Part shown: positions 18,052 through 25,339 of the stretch, piece by piece
Layout of the letters: the number at the start of each line of letters is the position of its first letter
Position numbering within the stretch: the stretch's first letter is position 1
Assembly: GCA_902764145.1 (NCBI GenBank)
Contig: CACWUS010000002.1
Span: 1-64,000, forward strand
Length of the DNA stretch: 64,000 bases
Direction: 5' to 3'
DNA from: an uncultured Erysipelotrichaceae bacterium
GTDB lineage: Bacteria > Bacillota_I > Bacilli_A > RF39 > UBA660
Translations under genes and position numbers: made by a program
Notes under the pieces: generated by a model
What the model saw: only the letters and a program-made list of their open reading frames with translations
The model's database searches: none
What the model was told of the DNA's origin: nothing

Positions 18052-18060
18052 ATTATAACA
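18052..18060 (-). promoter_or_regulatory. Extended -10 promoter of the ferredoxin gene
   Basis: On the - strand the bases read TGTTATAAT, an extended -10 (TGnTATAAT), about 33 nt upstream of the ferredoxin ATG. Confidence 0.6.
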
Positions 18061-18073
18061 TAAAATATGTTTG

Positions 18074-18102
18074 TTGAAAATATAATATATTTGTGCTATT
18101 AT
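18074..18102 (+). promoter_or_regulatory. Promoter of the tail-anchored acidic protein gene
   Basis: TTGAAA and TATTAT are 17 bp apart, with an extended TG before the -10. The start at about 18109 leaves a leader of ~10 nt holding GGTG and then the ATG at 18119. Confidence 0.6.
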
Positions 18103-18118
18103 TATAATGGTGAAGAAT

Positions 18119-19129
18119 ATGAGTTCAAGGATGGACAAATATGATAATGTTGCACTAGATGAAATGAGTCGTACAAAAAGAAATCAAGAAATATATAATT
18201 CTTCTGATATTGGCGAACTATCTAGAATTAAAACTAATAATAATGTTAGTGTTATTTCTGATGCTAAAAAAGAAATTGATATAGAAAAAATAAGAAGATA
18301 TGTTGATTCTCTTAATGATAGTAAAGAAGAAAAAAGAAAGAGAGTCTCATTAGAACTTCCAGAAGAAGAAAAAGTAGAAGTTAAAAGAAAAGAAGTAAAA
18401 GATTACGATATTAATTCTATTCTTGAAAGAGCAAAAGATAAAAGAGAAACAGACTATGAAGAAAATAGACATCGTAAGTTAGATAATACTGGAATAGATA
18501 TTTTGAAAAATATTCATCTTAAGGAAGAAGAGGAAGTAGATGCAGATCCTGATATAACTGGTCCAATAGATGAATTAAACACTGAGGAAAAAACTATAGT
18601 TGATTTGATACAAGATATTCAAAAAGGCAGTGAAAATAGTAAGAAAAAAGATTTATTTGAAGATTTAATGGGTGGTTCTGATGATACTATAGTTGCTCCT
18701 ATAGATACTGAGGCAAGTAAAGAAGATATGAAAGAAGTATTACTTGGAATGACTCAAGATCTAGAAATGATAAAAGAGCCAGCTAATGAATTTACTCATG
18801 AAATAAATGTTGAAAAAGAAGCTTTGAAAGAATTATCAAGCGAAGATATTGAAAAAGAGTTATCTAAACTTGAAGATTCACAAGATTTAGAAAATACAGA
18901 TGAGTTTGAAGAAACAAGTGAAGCTCCTCAAATGACAGAAATAGATAAATCATTCTTTACAAATTCTACTACATTTAGTAAAGCAGATTTTGAAGGATAT
19001 GAAGATTTGGAAAAAGATGTTAAAAAGAATGGAGTATTTACTAAAATTGCCATTGCTATTATTATTTTACTTTTAATAGCAACAATAGTATTAATATTAA
19101 ATTTTATATTTGATTGGAACTTAATATAA
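18119..19129 (+). CDS. Acidic protein with a C-terminal membrane anchor
   Basis: 336 aa. Almost the whole chain is hydrophilic, rich in Glu/Lys/Asp and predicted helical or disordered. Only the last ~30 residues form a membrane segment (IAIAIIILLLIATIVLILNF), so it is tail-anchored with its bulk in the cytoplasm. There is no signal peptide and no catalytic motif. I prefer ATG 18119 over ATG 18107, because the latter lies within the -10 region. The family is not recognised. It directly precedes yunB and so may belong to the same envelope or spore context. Confidence 0.65.
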   Translation: MSSRMDKYDNVALDEMSRTKRNQEIYNSSDIGELSRIKTNNNVSVISDAKKEIDIEKIRRYVDSLNDSKEEKRKRVSLELPEEEKVEVKRKEVKDYDINSILERAKDKRETDYEENRHRKLDNTGIDILKNIHLKEEEEVDADPDITGPIDELNTEEKTIVDLIQDIQKGSENSKKKDLFEDLMGGSDDTIVAPIDTEASKEDMKEVLLGMTQDLEMIKEPANEFTHEINVEKEALKELSSEDIEKELSKLEDSQDLENTDEFEETSEAPQMTEIDKSFFTNSTTFSKADFEGYEDLEKDVKKNGVFTKIAIAIIILLLIATIVLILNFIFDWNLI

Positions 19130-19156
19130 GTTCTTTTCTTTTGCATATTATTTATT

Positions 19157-19831
19157 ATGAAGATTAAATTGAAAAAAAGTGACATTGTATTAATAGTCAT
19201 AATTCTTATAATAATAGTATCATTTATTTTTATTAGATTATTTGCATCTAAAAGCGAACCAATATTACTAGACTATGCTAAAAATAAATCAACTAATATA
19301 ATAAGTTCAATAATAAATAACTCAATTAATAAAAATATTTATAATGATACTTATGATGAAATTATAAAAATTGAAAAAGATAATTATGGTAATATAACTA
19401 ACTTAAATATTAATAATAAGAACATAAATAAGATATTATATTTGGTAACTAATGATATATTAAATAATATAAAACAATTAGAAAATGGAAAATATAAGGA
19501 TAAATATATTTCTAATAAAGATTCTATATATTATGTGCCAATAGGAGTAATTCATGATAATCCAGTATTAGTTAATATTGGTCCAAAGATACCATTTAAA
19601 TTAGACTTTTTAGGTAGTGTAGATAATAAAACAATTACAAATATAAAAGAATATGGAATAAATAGTTCAATGGTAGAAGTATTTATTAATTTAAATTTAA
19701 AAGTGCAAATAATACTACCATTTAGATCAGAAACATTCAATGTTAGTAAAAATATTTTATTAGATAGTAAAATAATACAAGGAAAAATACCTAATTATTA
19801 TGGAGGATTGATTTCTAATAGAACTAATTAA
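19157..19831 (+). CDS. yunB: Sporulation protein YunB
   Basis: 224 aa. One N-terminal membrane helix (about 9-30) is followed by an extracytoplasmic domain. The conserved YunB features are present: 'YYVPIGVIHDNPVLVNIGPKIPFKLDFLG', 'EYGINSSMVEVFINLNLKVQIILPF' and the C-terminal 'GKIPNYYGG'. In Bacillus YunB is a sporulation protein made under sigma-E control. yutD and a YutH-like gene nearby recall the Bacillus yun/yut neighbourhood. No ribosome binding site is visible, but TATTAT ends 5 nt before the ATG. Confidence 0.85.
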   Translation: MKIKLKKSDIVLIVIILIIIVSFIFIRLFASKSEPILLDYAKNKSTNIISSIINNSINKNIYNDTYDEIIKIEKDNYGNITNLNINNKNINKILYLVTNDILNNIKQLENGKYKDKYISNKDSIYYVPIGVIHDNPVLVNIGPKIPFKLDFLGSVDNKTITNIKEYGINSSMVEVFINLNLKVQIILPFRSETFNVSKNILLDSKIIQGKIPNYYGGLISNRTN

Positions 19832-19886
19832 AAGTTTAAATGTTTTAAAAAAAATGATATAATACTTTTAGATTGAGGGTGAAACA

Positions 19887-20180
19887 ATGATTATTGAAGT
19901 TGATAATAACCAATATAAATTAATAAAAGATTATAGAGAAGGTTTTGATAAAGATTTATTTCTTGAAAAATATACAAATTATTTTGAAAATTATGATTAT
20001 ATTGTAGGAGATGTAGCATATTCAAAGTTAAGATTAAAAGGCTTTAATAAAAAAACAAATAAAAATTTTAATAAAATAAATGATTATAATAATGTAGAAA
20101 AATATATAAAAGAAAATTGTGCTTATGGTTGTAAATACTTTATTTTAGAGAAAATAACTAAAGAAAATAATGTCAAGTAA
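19887..20180 (+). CDS. yutD: YutD family protein
   Basis: 97 aa, similar in length to YutD. Shared features with Bacillus YutD are 'QYKLIKDYREGFD', 'YDYIVGDVAYSKLRLKGF' and 'NCAYGCKYFILEKI'. The function is not established. A TGATATAAT promoter (19855-19863) and GAGGGTG precede it. Its neighbours yunB and the YutH-like gene match the Bacillus neighbourhood. Confidence 0.85.
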   Translation: MIIEVDNNQYKLIKDYREGFDKDLFLEKYTNYFENYDYIVGDVAYSKLRLKGFNKKTNKNFNKINDYNNVEKYIKENCAYGCKYFILEKITKENNVK

Positions 20181-20231
20181 TTGATATTATTTTTTTTGTG
20201 TGTTAAAATTAAATATGATAGGAAGGTGCGT

Positions 20232-20486
20232 ATGAAGAAGATATCTATTAAAAATGTTGATGGCACAATTGAAGAAGTAGACTTAGTCAATGCTTTTAAA
20301 ATTGGCGATATTAATAAAAGATTTGTAATATTATCAAAAGGCGAAGTGGTTAGTGAAGGAATGAGTAAAATCTATATATCAGAGTTTGTTGAAGAAACAC
20401 CTGGTATTTATAGTTTGATTGGAATTAATGATGATGATGTATGGCAAAAAGTAAAACAAGCTATGAAAGAAATAGTGGAAGGATAG
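20232..20486 (+). CDS. DUF1292-like small protein
   Basis: 84 aa, acidic, no membrane segment. Beta strands ending in 'YSLIGINDDDVWQKVKQAMKEI' resemble YrzB-type DUF1292 proteins, whose function is unknown. I start at the ATG at 20232 (AAGGTG upstream). A longer in-frame extension from 20181 is hydrophobic and lacks a start signal. The downstream gene begins 9 nt later, so they are likely co-transcribed. Confidence 0.6.
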   Translation: MKKISIKNVDGTIEEVDLVNAFKIGDINKRFVILSKGEVVSEGMSKIYISEFVEETPGIYSLIGINDDDVWQKVKQAMKEIVEG

Positions 20487-20495
20487 GTGTTAGAT

Positions 20496-21788
20496 ATGCA
20501 ATTAACAAGTGAAGTAGAAGCAATTATGAATGGTAGCGTTGTAAGAAAAGAAGGCGCTGTAGACAAAGCAATTGGTGTATCTACAATTAATTTACAGCCA
20601 AATGAAAATGGTATAGTTCCACTATCTAGTCAGTCAGCTTTTAAATTAGAAACACCTGCTGTAGCTCCTAGTCAAGCTCCAAAAGATACATTAGAAGAAG
20701 TACCTATAGCTGTTGCAGCAACAGATAATATGGGAACATTTAATATACCTTCACCAGAAACACCATTAGTAAGTGAAGAACTTCCAGCAGAAGAAAAAGT
20801 AGATGTTCCATTAAATATTGATATGCCACAAATGCCTGAAACAGTATTAGCTGAAGAGCCAACTTCTATTAATAATAGTATGTTTGCAACTACACCAGTT
20901 GAATCACAAGAAGTAAAATCAGCAGAGGTGCAAACACCTGAAGTAACTCCAGAAGTTGTACCACAAGCTCCAGTTGCACCAACTCCTGAACCTGTTTCAA
21001 CTCCAGTTGCACCAGCACCAGTTTTAGCTGGAAATATTGTTGCGCCACAAGCTGAAGAACAAGTAGTTACAAATTCTGAAAGTAATGCTTCTGATGTATC
21101 TGTTCCAGAATTAACTTCAGAATTACCTAGTGTAGGCGAAAATAAATTACAAGTATCTAAAGAATATATTGCAGATGTAGTTAAATTTACAGATGATTTG
21201 ATTGAAAGAATCAATAAATTTAAAGTTGAAATGAATGAAAAATTAACTAATATAAGTTTGGAAGAACCAAAGCAAGAGCCAGTTCAAGAGCCAGTAGCTG
21301 AAACTACACCAGTTCCACAAGTAACTGAAACACCAGTGACTGAAACTATACCAGTTGCAGCTACTACTGAGGTAACTCCTGAGCCTGTAAGTCCAGCAAT
21401 TCCAGTTTTGGAAGAAATACCACTTGATACACCTGCAGTTGCGCAAACAGAAACTGTTCCAACTGTAGAATTACCTGTGGTTGAAACATCTACTCCAGCA
21501 TCTGTACCTGCTACACCAGAATTAGCTCCACAAGCTCCAGTTGCACCAGAGAATGTTTCACTTCCAACTTTAGAAGAAATAATTCCAACTGAGACTTCAA
21601 GTGCTACAGTAGAAGCTGCACCACAAGAACCAGCTGCAGTTCCAGTACTTGAAAATCCAATAGCTCAATCAGCTGTGGCAACTCCTACAACTGAGGAAGT
21701 GTTGATGAAAGATGCAATGGATCAAATTGCTAATATGGAAATACCAAGTATTGATTCAACACCAATACAAGGTGGAAAATTCTTTTAA
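20496..21788 (+). CDS. Low-complexity Pro/Glu/Val/Ala-rich protein
   Basis: 430 aa of mostly disordered sequence rich in P, E, V, T and A. A short charged helical stretch in the middle (KEYIADVVKFTDDLIERINK and on) is the only ordered-looking part, about residues 225-250. There is no signal peptide or membrane anchor, so a cytoplasmic scaffold or linker-like role is plausible. The ATG at 20496 has AGGTG 6 nt upstream. It is co-directional with the DUF1292-like gene. Function unknown. Confidence 0.65.
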   Translation: MQLTSEVEAIMNGSVVRKEGAVDKAIGVSTINLQPNENGIVPLSSQSAFKLETPAVAPSQAPKDTLEEVPIAVAATDNMGTFNIPSPETPLVSEELPAEEKVDVPLNIDMPQMPETVLAEEPTSINNSMFATTPVESQEVKSAEVQTPEVTPEVVPQAPVAPTPEPVSTPVAPAPVLAGNIVAPQAEEQVVTNSESNASDVSVPELTSELPSVGENKLQVSKEYIADVVKFTDDLIERINKFKVEMNEKLTNISLEEPKQEPVQEPVAETTPVPQVTETPVTETIPVAATTEVTPEPVSPAIPVLEEIPLDTPAVAQTETVPTVELPVVETSTPASVPATPELAPQAPVAPENVSLPTLEEIIPTETSSATVEAAPQEPAAVPVLENPIAQSAVATPTTEEVLMKDAMDQIANMEIPSIDSTPIQGGKFF

Positions 21789-21792
21789 AAAT

Positions 21793-21816
21793 AACTAGTC
21801 TTATGACTAGTTTTTT
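21793..21816 (+). terminator. Intrinsic terminator
   Basis: An 8-bp perfect stem (AACTAGTC / GACTAGTT) with a TTAT loop is followed by TTTTT. Confidence 0.8.
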
Positions 21817-21837
21817 ATTTTTAACATATAATTAACT

Positions 21838-22716
21838 ATGAAAAACTATATTTATTTAAATTATGGAATAAAAATAGATAAAATCTTTGTGAAAGGCAAA
21901 GAAAAATATTTTTTCTATAATAACACAAAATATTATATTGTAGAAAATATTAAAGATATAAATTTTGTTGATAATTTGTTTAATTTAACAAATAGACTTT
22001 ACTATAATAATCTAACTATTAATACTTTTATTTTAAATAATGAAAATAAATATTTGACAAATAAAGATGGAAATAATATTTGTATATTAAAAGTAAATAA
22101 TATGGAAAGCAATTATACACTAGATTATATAAATAAATTCGAAAACTTTAATTGTAATTTGGATGATTATGATATTGTTAATGAGTGGAAAAAAACTGTT
22201 GATAATTTAGAAAAAGAAATGATAGAGTATAACAAGGAGTTTCCTATAATTCAAAATAGTATAAATTATTTTATTGGAATGGCAGAAAATGCAATATCAT
22301 TACTAAATAACTATAAGAAAGAGATAATAAATAATAATAATTCAATTGGGCATAAAATAAAATTAACTAATACTAATTTAGATAATCCATTTAATTTTAT
22401 AAAAACGAATAGAATGTATGATTTATCTAATTATATTCAATATAAATTTTATACAAATAAAAATGATTATGATGAAATAGAAAAAATGATAAAAAGCATA
22501 AGAAATGAATATGAAGCAATATTTCTTTTTTCCAATTTGTTATTTCCTAAATTTTATTTTGATATGGTAGTAGATATATTAAATAATATTGTTAATGAAG
22601 AAAAATTAAATGTTTTTATAAATAATATAAAGAATTATAAAGAATTATTAATATATATTCAAAATAGATTGAAAAATGTAAAGGAAATACAATTAATATC
22701 ATGGATAAGTGAATAA
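21838..22716 (+). CDS. YutH-like spore coat kinase-fold protein (degenerate)
   Basis: 292 aa. The segment 'EFPIIQNSINYFIGMAENAISLL' and 'NTNLDNPFNFIKTNRMYDLSNYIQYKF' resemble the YutH/CotS family, which has a protein-kinase-like fold and is linked to the spore coat. I see no intact catalytic HxDxxxxN motif, so it is probably not an active kinase. TATAAT ends 5 nt before the ATG with no ribosome binding site, a leaderless arrangement. The neighbouring yunB and yutD support the call, which otherwise rests on weak similarity. Confidence 0.5.
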   Translation: MKNYIYLNYGIKIDKIFVKGKEKYFFYNNTKYYIVENIKDINFVDNLFNLTNRLYYNNLTINTFILNNENKYLTNKDGNNICILKVNNMESNYTLDYINKFENFNCNLDDYDIVNEWKKTVDNLEKEMIEYNKEFPIIQNSINYFIGMAENAISLLNNYKKEIINNNNSIGHKIKLTNTNLDNPFNFIKTNRMYDLSNYIQYKFYTNKNDYDEIEKMIKSIRNEYEAIFLFSNLLFPKFYFDMVVDILNNIVNEEKLNVFINNIKNYKELLIYIQNRLKNVKEIQLISWISE

Positions 22717-22755
22717 TAATACAAAGTATGTTATAATAATGTTGATGTGATTTTT

Positions 22756-23118
22756 ATGGAAGAATTAAATATTGGAGACTTAGTAAAGTGTGAAGTAACA
22801 GGTGTTACTAGTTATGGTGTTTTTGTTAAATTGGAAAATGGATTTGATGGATTAATACATATATCAGAAGTATCAAGTAAATTTGTAAGTAATTTAGAAA
22901 AGTTGTTTATTCCGGGCGATATAGTTGAAGCAAAAATAATTGAAATTGACGATGAAAAATCTCAGGTGAAATTATCAATTAAAAGTATTAAAGGAAATAA
23001 GAAAAGAAAAAAAACAATTCAAGAGAAGGGAAAGGGCTTTGAACCTTTAAAAGAAAACTTAGATAATTGGGTTAAAGAAAAACTTAAAGAACTGGAAAAA
23101 GAGACAAAAACGCCATAA
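22756..23118 (+). CDS. S1 domain RNA-binding protein (YugI/GSP13-like)
   Basis: 120 aa. One S1 domain occupies residues 1-75 ('IGDLVKCEVTGVTSYGVFVKL', 'DGLIHISEV', 'VEAKIIEID...KLSIK'), followed by a basic linker and a helical tail. Small S1 proteins such as YugI/GSP13 and CvfD bind RNA or ribosomes under stress. An extended -10 box (TGTTATAAT) stands at 22729-22737. It is the last protein gene before the tRNA cluster. Confidence 0.85.
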   Translation: MEELNIGDLVKCEVTGVTSYGVFVKLENGFDGLIHISEVSSKFVSNLEKLFIPGDIVEAKIIEIDDEKSQVKLSIKSIKGNKKRKKTIQEKGKGFEPLKENLDNWVKEKLKELEKETKTP

Positions 23119-23133
23119 AAATCACATTTAATC

Positions 23134-23162
23134 TTGACATAAAATACAATAAATGATATATT
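23134..23162 (+). promoter_or_regulatory. Promoter of the tRNA cluster
   Basis: TTGACA and TATATT are 17 bp apart, with an extended TG before the -10. It stands ~25 nt upstream of the first tRNA. Confidence 0.8.
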
Positions 23163-23186
23163 TATTAACGTCAACAGGAAAATTAT

Positions 23187-23263
23187 GGGCGATTAGCTCA
23201 GTTGGTTAGAGCATCTGCCTTACAAGCAGGGGGTCGGGAGTTCGAGTCTCTCATCGCCCACCA
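23187..23263 (+). tRNA. tRNA-Val (UAC)
   Basis: Acceptor GGGCGAT/ATCGCCC; the anticodon loop CTTACAA gives TAC. The CCA end is encoded. It is the first of eleven tRNA genes in one array. Confidence 0.95.
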
Positions 23264-23280
23264 TAATTTTATTTTTTTTC

Positions 23281-23356
<76 letters not shown>

Positions 23357-23362
23357 TGTTTT

Positions 23363-23446
23363 GGAGAGATAGCGAAGTGGCTAAACGCGGCAGACTGTAA
23401 ATCTGTTCCTTCGGGTTCCATGGTTCGAATCCATGTCTCTCCACCA
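23363..23446 (+). tRNA. tRNA-Tyr (GUA)
   Basis: Acceptor GGAGAGA/TCTCTCC; anticodon GTA; a long variable arm (about 84 nt in all, class II). CCA is encoded. Confidence 0.95.
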
Positions 23447-23456
23447 CTTGTTTTTT

Positions 23457-23532
23457 TGCCTCGTAGCCAAGTGGTAAGGCACAAGACTTTGACTCTTGCA
23501 TTCCGCTGGTTCGAATCCAGCCGAGGCAACCA
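23457..23532 (+). tRNA. tRNA-Gln (UUG)
   Basis: Acceptor TGCCTCG/CGAGGCA; anticodon loop CTTTGAC. CCA is encoded. Confidence 0.95.
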
Positions 23533-23546
23533 TTTTTTTAAAATAC

Positions 23547-23622
23547 GTCTCGCTAGCTCAGTCGGTAGAGCACTTGACTTTTAATCAAGGGGTCTGGGGT
23601 TCGAATCCCCAGCGAGACACCA
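23547..23622 (+). tRNA. tRNA-Lys (UUU)
   Basis: Acceptor GTCTCGC/GCGAGAC; anticodon TTT in loop CTTTTAA. CCA is encoded. Confidence 0.95.
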
Positions 23623-23627
23623 GGTGT

Positions 23628-23716
23628 GCCTTAGTGGCGGAATAGGTAGACGCACAGGACTTAAAATCCTGCGAGTGTAAAAGCTCGTGCCGGTTCGACT
23701 CCGGCCTGGGGCACCA
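23628..23716 (+). tRNA. tRNA-Leu (UAA)
   Basis: Acceptor GCCTTAG/CTGGGGC with two G:U pairs; anticodon TAA; a long variable arm (class II). CCA is encoded. Confidence 0.93.
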
Positions 23717-23723
23717 TAATTTT

Positions 23724-23816
23724 GGAGGAATACCCAAGTCTGGTTGAAGGGACCGGTCTTGAAAACCGGGAGGTCGAGAAATCGGCGCAGGGGTTCGAAT
23801 CCCTTTTCCTCCGCCA
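23724..23816 (+). tRNA. tRNA-Ser (UGA)
   Basis: Acceptor GGAGGAA/TTCCTCC; anticodon TGA; a long variable arm (about 93 nt). CCA is encoded. Confidence 0.95.
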
Positions 23817-23828
23817 ATTTATTAATAT

Positions 23829-23905
23829 CGCGGGATGGAGCAATCTGGTAGCTCGCTGGGCTCATAACCCAGAGGTTGTTGGTTCAAATCCGGCTCCCGC
23901 AACCA
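23829..23905 (+). tRNA. Initiator tRNA-fMet (CAU)
   Basis: The first acceptor pair is a C:A mismatch (CGCGGGA / TCCCGCA) and the anticodon stem has the GGG/CCC run, both initiator marks. Anticodon CAT. CCA is encoded. Confidence 0.95.
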
Positions 23906-23906
23906 T

Positions 23907-23982
23907 GGTTCGTTGGTGTAGTGGTTATCACGCTCGCCTGTCACGCGAGAGATCACGGGTTCAAGTCCCGTACGAACCGCCA
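23907..23982 (+). tRNA. tRNA-Asp (GUC)
   Basis: Acceptor GGTTCGT/ACGAACC; anticodon GTC in loop CTGTCAC. CCA is encoded. Only one base separates it from the initiator tRNA. Confidence 0.95.
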
Positions 23983-23985
23983 TGT

Positions 23986-24061
23986 GGCTTCATAGCTCAG
24001 TTGGCAGAGCACAAGACTGAAAATCTTGGTGTCGTTGGTTCGATTCCAACTGAAGCCACCA
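23986..24061 (+). tRNA. tRNA-Phe (GAA)
   Basis: Acceptor GGCTTCA/TGAAGCC; anticodon GAA. CCA is encoded. Confidence 0.95.
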
Positions 24062-24091
24062 CTTTTTTTATTTGGAGATGTGGTTTACTGA

Positions 24092-24168
24092 GCGCTCATA
24101 GCTCAATTGGATAGAGCATTTGACTACGGATCAAAAGGTTAGGGGTCCGACTCCTCTTGGGCGCACCA
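24092..24168 (+). tRNA. tRNA-Arg (ACG, read as ICG)
   Basis: Acceptor GCGCTCA/TGGGCGC; anticodon ACG. CCA is encoded. It is the last tRNA of the array before the terminator. Confidence 0.94.
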
Positions 24169-24179
24169 CTTTTAAATTT

Positions 24180-24202
24180 AAGAACTTTTGTTCTTTTTTT
24201 TT
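24180..24202 (+). terminator. Terminator of the tRNA array
   Basis: AAGAAC / GTTCTT stem with a TTTT loop, followed by a run of Ts. Confidence 0.75.
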
Positions 24203-24253
24203 AAAATTTTAATAATATATTGTAATATGATATAATTTTTATAGGTGATAGTT

Positions 24254-25069
24254 ATGCATTTATGCTTTGAAATATATGTATTGTTATTTATTAGTTATTC
24301 AATATTTGGATGGATAATTGAAGTAATTAATGAAATTATTACTTGTCATAGATTTGTAAACAGAGGTTTTTTAATCGGACCATATTGTCCAATATATGGA
24401 TGCGGTGGAGTATTAATAACAATATTCTTATCTAAGTACTATAGTCATCCTATTACATTATTTATATTAGCTGTAGTTATATGTTCAGTATTAGAATATT
24501 TGGCAAGTTATTTAATGGAAAAATTATTTAATCTTAGATGGTGGGATTATAGTAATAGAAAATATAATATTAATGGAAGAATTTGTGCTGAAACTATGTT
24601 ACCATTTGGTTTATTAGGACTAGTTATGATATATCTTATAAATCCATTATTATTTAAGTTATATTCACTTATGTCACAACCTGTATTACATAAAGTAAGC
24701 ATTATAATAATCATTGTTTTTACAATAGATTGTTTAATAACATTATTCACTCTTATAAGTATAAAAAGTGATATAAAATTTTATGAGAAAGATAATACTG
24801 CAGAGATTGCGTCTAGAATAAAAGATTTTTTATTTAGTAAAAATCGATTATATAGAAGAGTACTTAGTGCTTATCCTAATATTAAACTAATTATAAAAGA
24901 AAATATTAATAAAGTTATTAGTAAAGAAAAATATGAACAGGAAAAGATTAGAATAGATACAGAAGCAAAGATTGCTAAATTAAGGCTTGAAAACGAATAT
25001 AAAATAAGCAAATTAAGAAAAAAAGCAGAAGATAGATTTAAAAAAATTCAAAAAAAGCATAAAAATTAA
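24254..25069 (+). CDS. Membrane protein, putative ABC transporter permease (CmpB, PF06541) family
   Basis: 271 aa. Five or so membrane helices lie in the first ~180 residues. 'FGWIIEV...FVNRGFLIGPYCPIYGCGG' and 'EYLASYLMEKLFNLRWWDYS' are the hallmarks of this family. The last ~90 residues form a charged cytoplasmic coiled coil. The function is unproven despite the family name; no ATPase partner is adjacent. I start at the ATG at 24254 with AGGTG upstream. An extended -10 (TGATATAAT) stands at 24228-24236. Confidence 0.8.
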   Translation: MHLCFEIYVLLFISYSIFGWIIEVINEIITCHRFVNRGFLIGPYCPIYGCGGVLITIFLSKYYSHPITLFILAVVICSVLEYLASYLMEKLFNLRWWDYSNRKYNINGRICAETMLPFGLLGLVMIYLINPLLFKLYSLMSQPVLHKVSIIIIIVFTIDCLITLFTLISIKSDIKFYEKDNTAEIASRIKDFLFSKNRLYRRVLSAYPNIKLIIKENINKVISKEKYEQEKIRIDTEAKIAKLRLENEYKISKLRKKAEDRFKKIQKKHKN

Positions 25070-25077
25070 AAAAAGTG

Positions 25078-25106
25078 TTCACAAAATAAAAAAAATATGT
25101 TAATAT
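25078..25106 (+). promoter_or_regulatory. Promoter of tRNA-Pro
   Basis: TTCACA and TAATAT are 17 bp apart, with an extended TG (TGTTAATAT). A hairpin with a GAAA tetraloop (CTGTACT / AGTACAG, about 25112-25129) then lies between the start and the tRNA. Confidence 0.65.
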
Positions 25107-25132
25107 TATACCTGTACTGAAAAGTACAGTAT

Positions 25133-25209
25133 CGGGAAGTGGCTCAACTTGGTAGAGCATTCGGTTTGGGACCGAGGGGTTGCAGGTTCAAATCCTGTCT
25201 TCCCGACCA
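25133..25209 (+). tRNA. tRNA-Pro (UGG)
   Basis: Acceptor CGGGAAG/CTTCCCG; anticodon TGG in loop TTTGGGA. CCA is encoded. It is separate from the array and has its own promoter. Confidence 0.95.
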
Positions 25210-25219
25210 TTAGTTTAAT

Positions 25220-25247
25220 AAAGTCTTTAATTATAAAGACTTTTTTA
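25220..25247 (+). terminator. Terminator of tRNA-Pro
   Basis: AAAGTCTTTA / TAAAGACTTT stem with an ATT-containing loop and a T-run. Confidence 0.8.
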
Positions 25248-25268
25248 TTTTGTAAATTTAAATGTAAA

Positions 25269-25294
25269 ATAAATAATTAACATAAATAATTAAC
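25269..25294 (+). repeat. Tandem 13-bp direct repeat upstream of a B-repeat lipoprotein gene
   Basis: ATAAATAATTAAC occurs twice in a row without a gap, ending ~22 bp before the extended -10 box (TGTTATACT) at 25314-25322. It could be a regulator site or simple AT-rich slippage. Confidence 0.7.
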
Positions 25295-25339
25295 GTAATA
25301 ATCTAGATATTTATGTTATACTAGAAATGGTGAAAAAAT

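Noticed and set aside
20672-21214. A 180-codon antisense frame
   Set aside because: Shadow of the low-complexity gene on the + strand; composition mirrors it.
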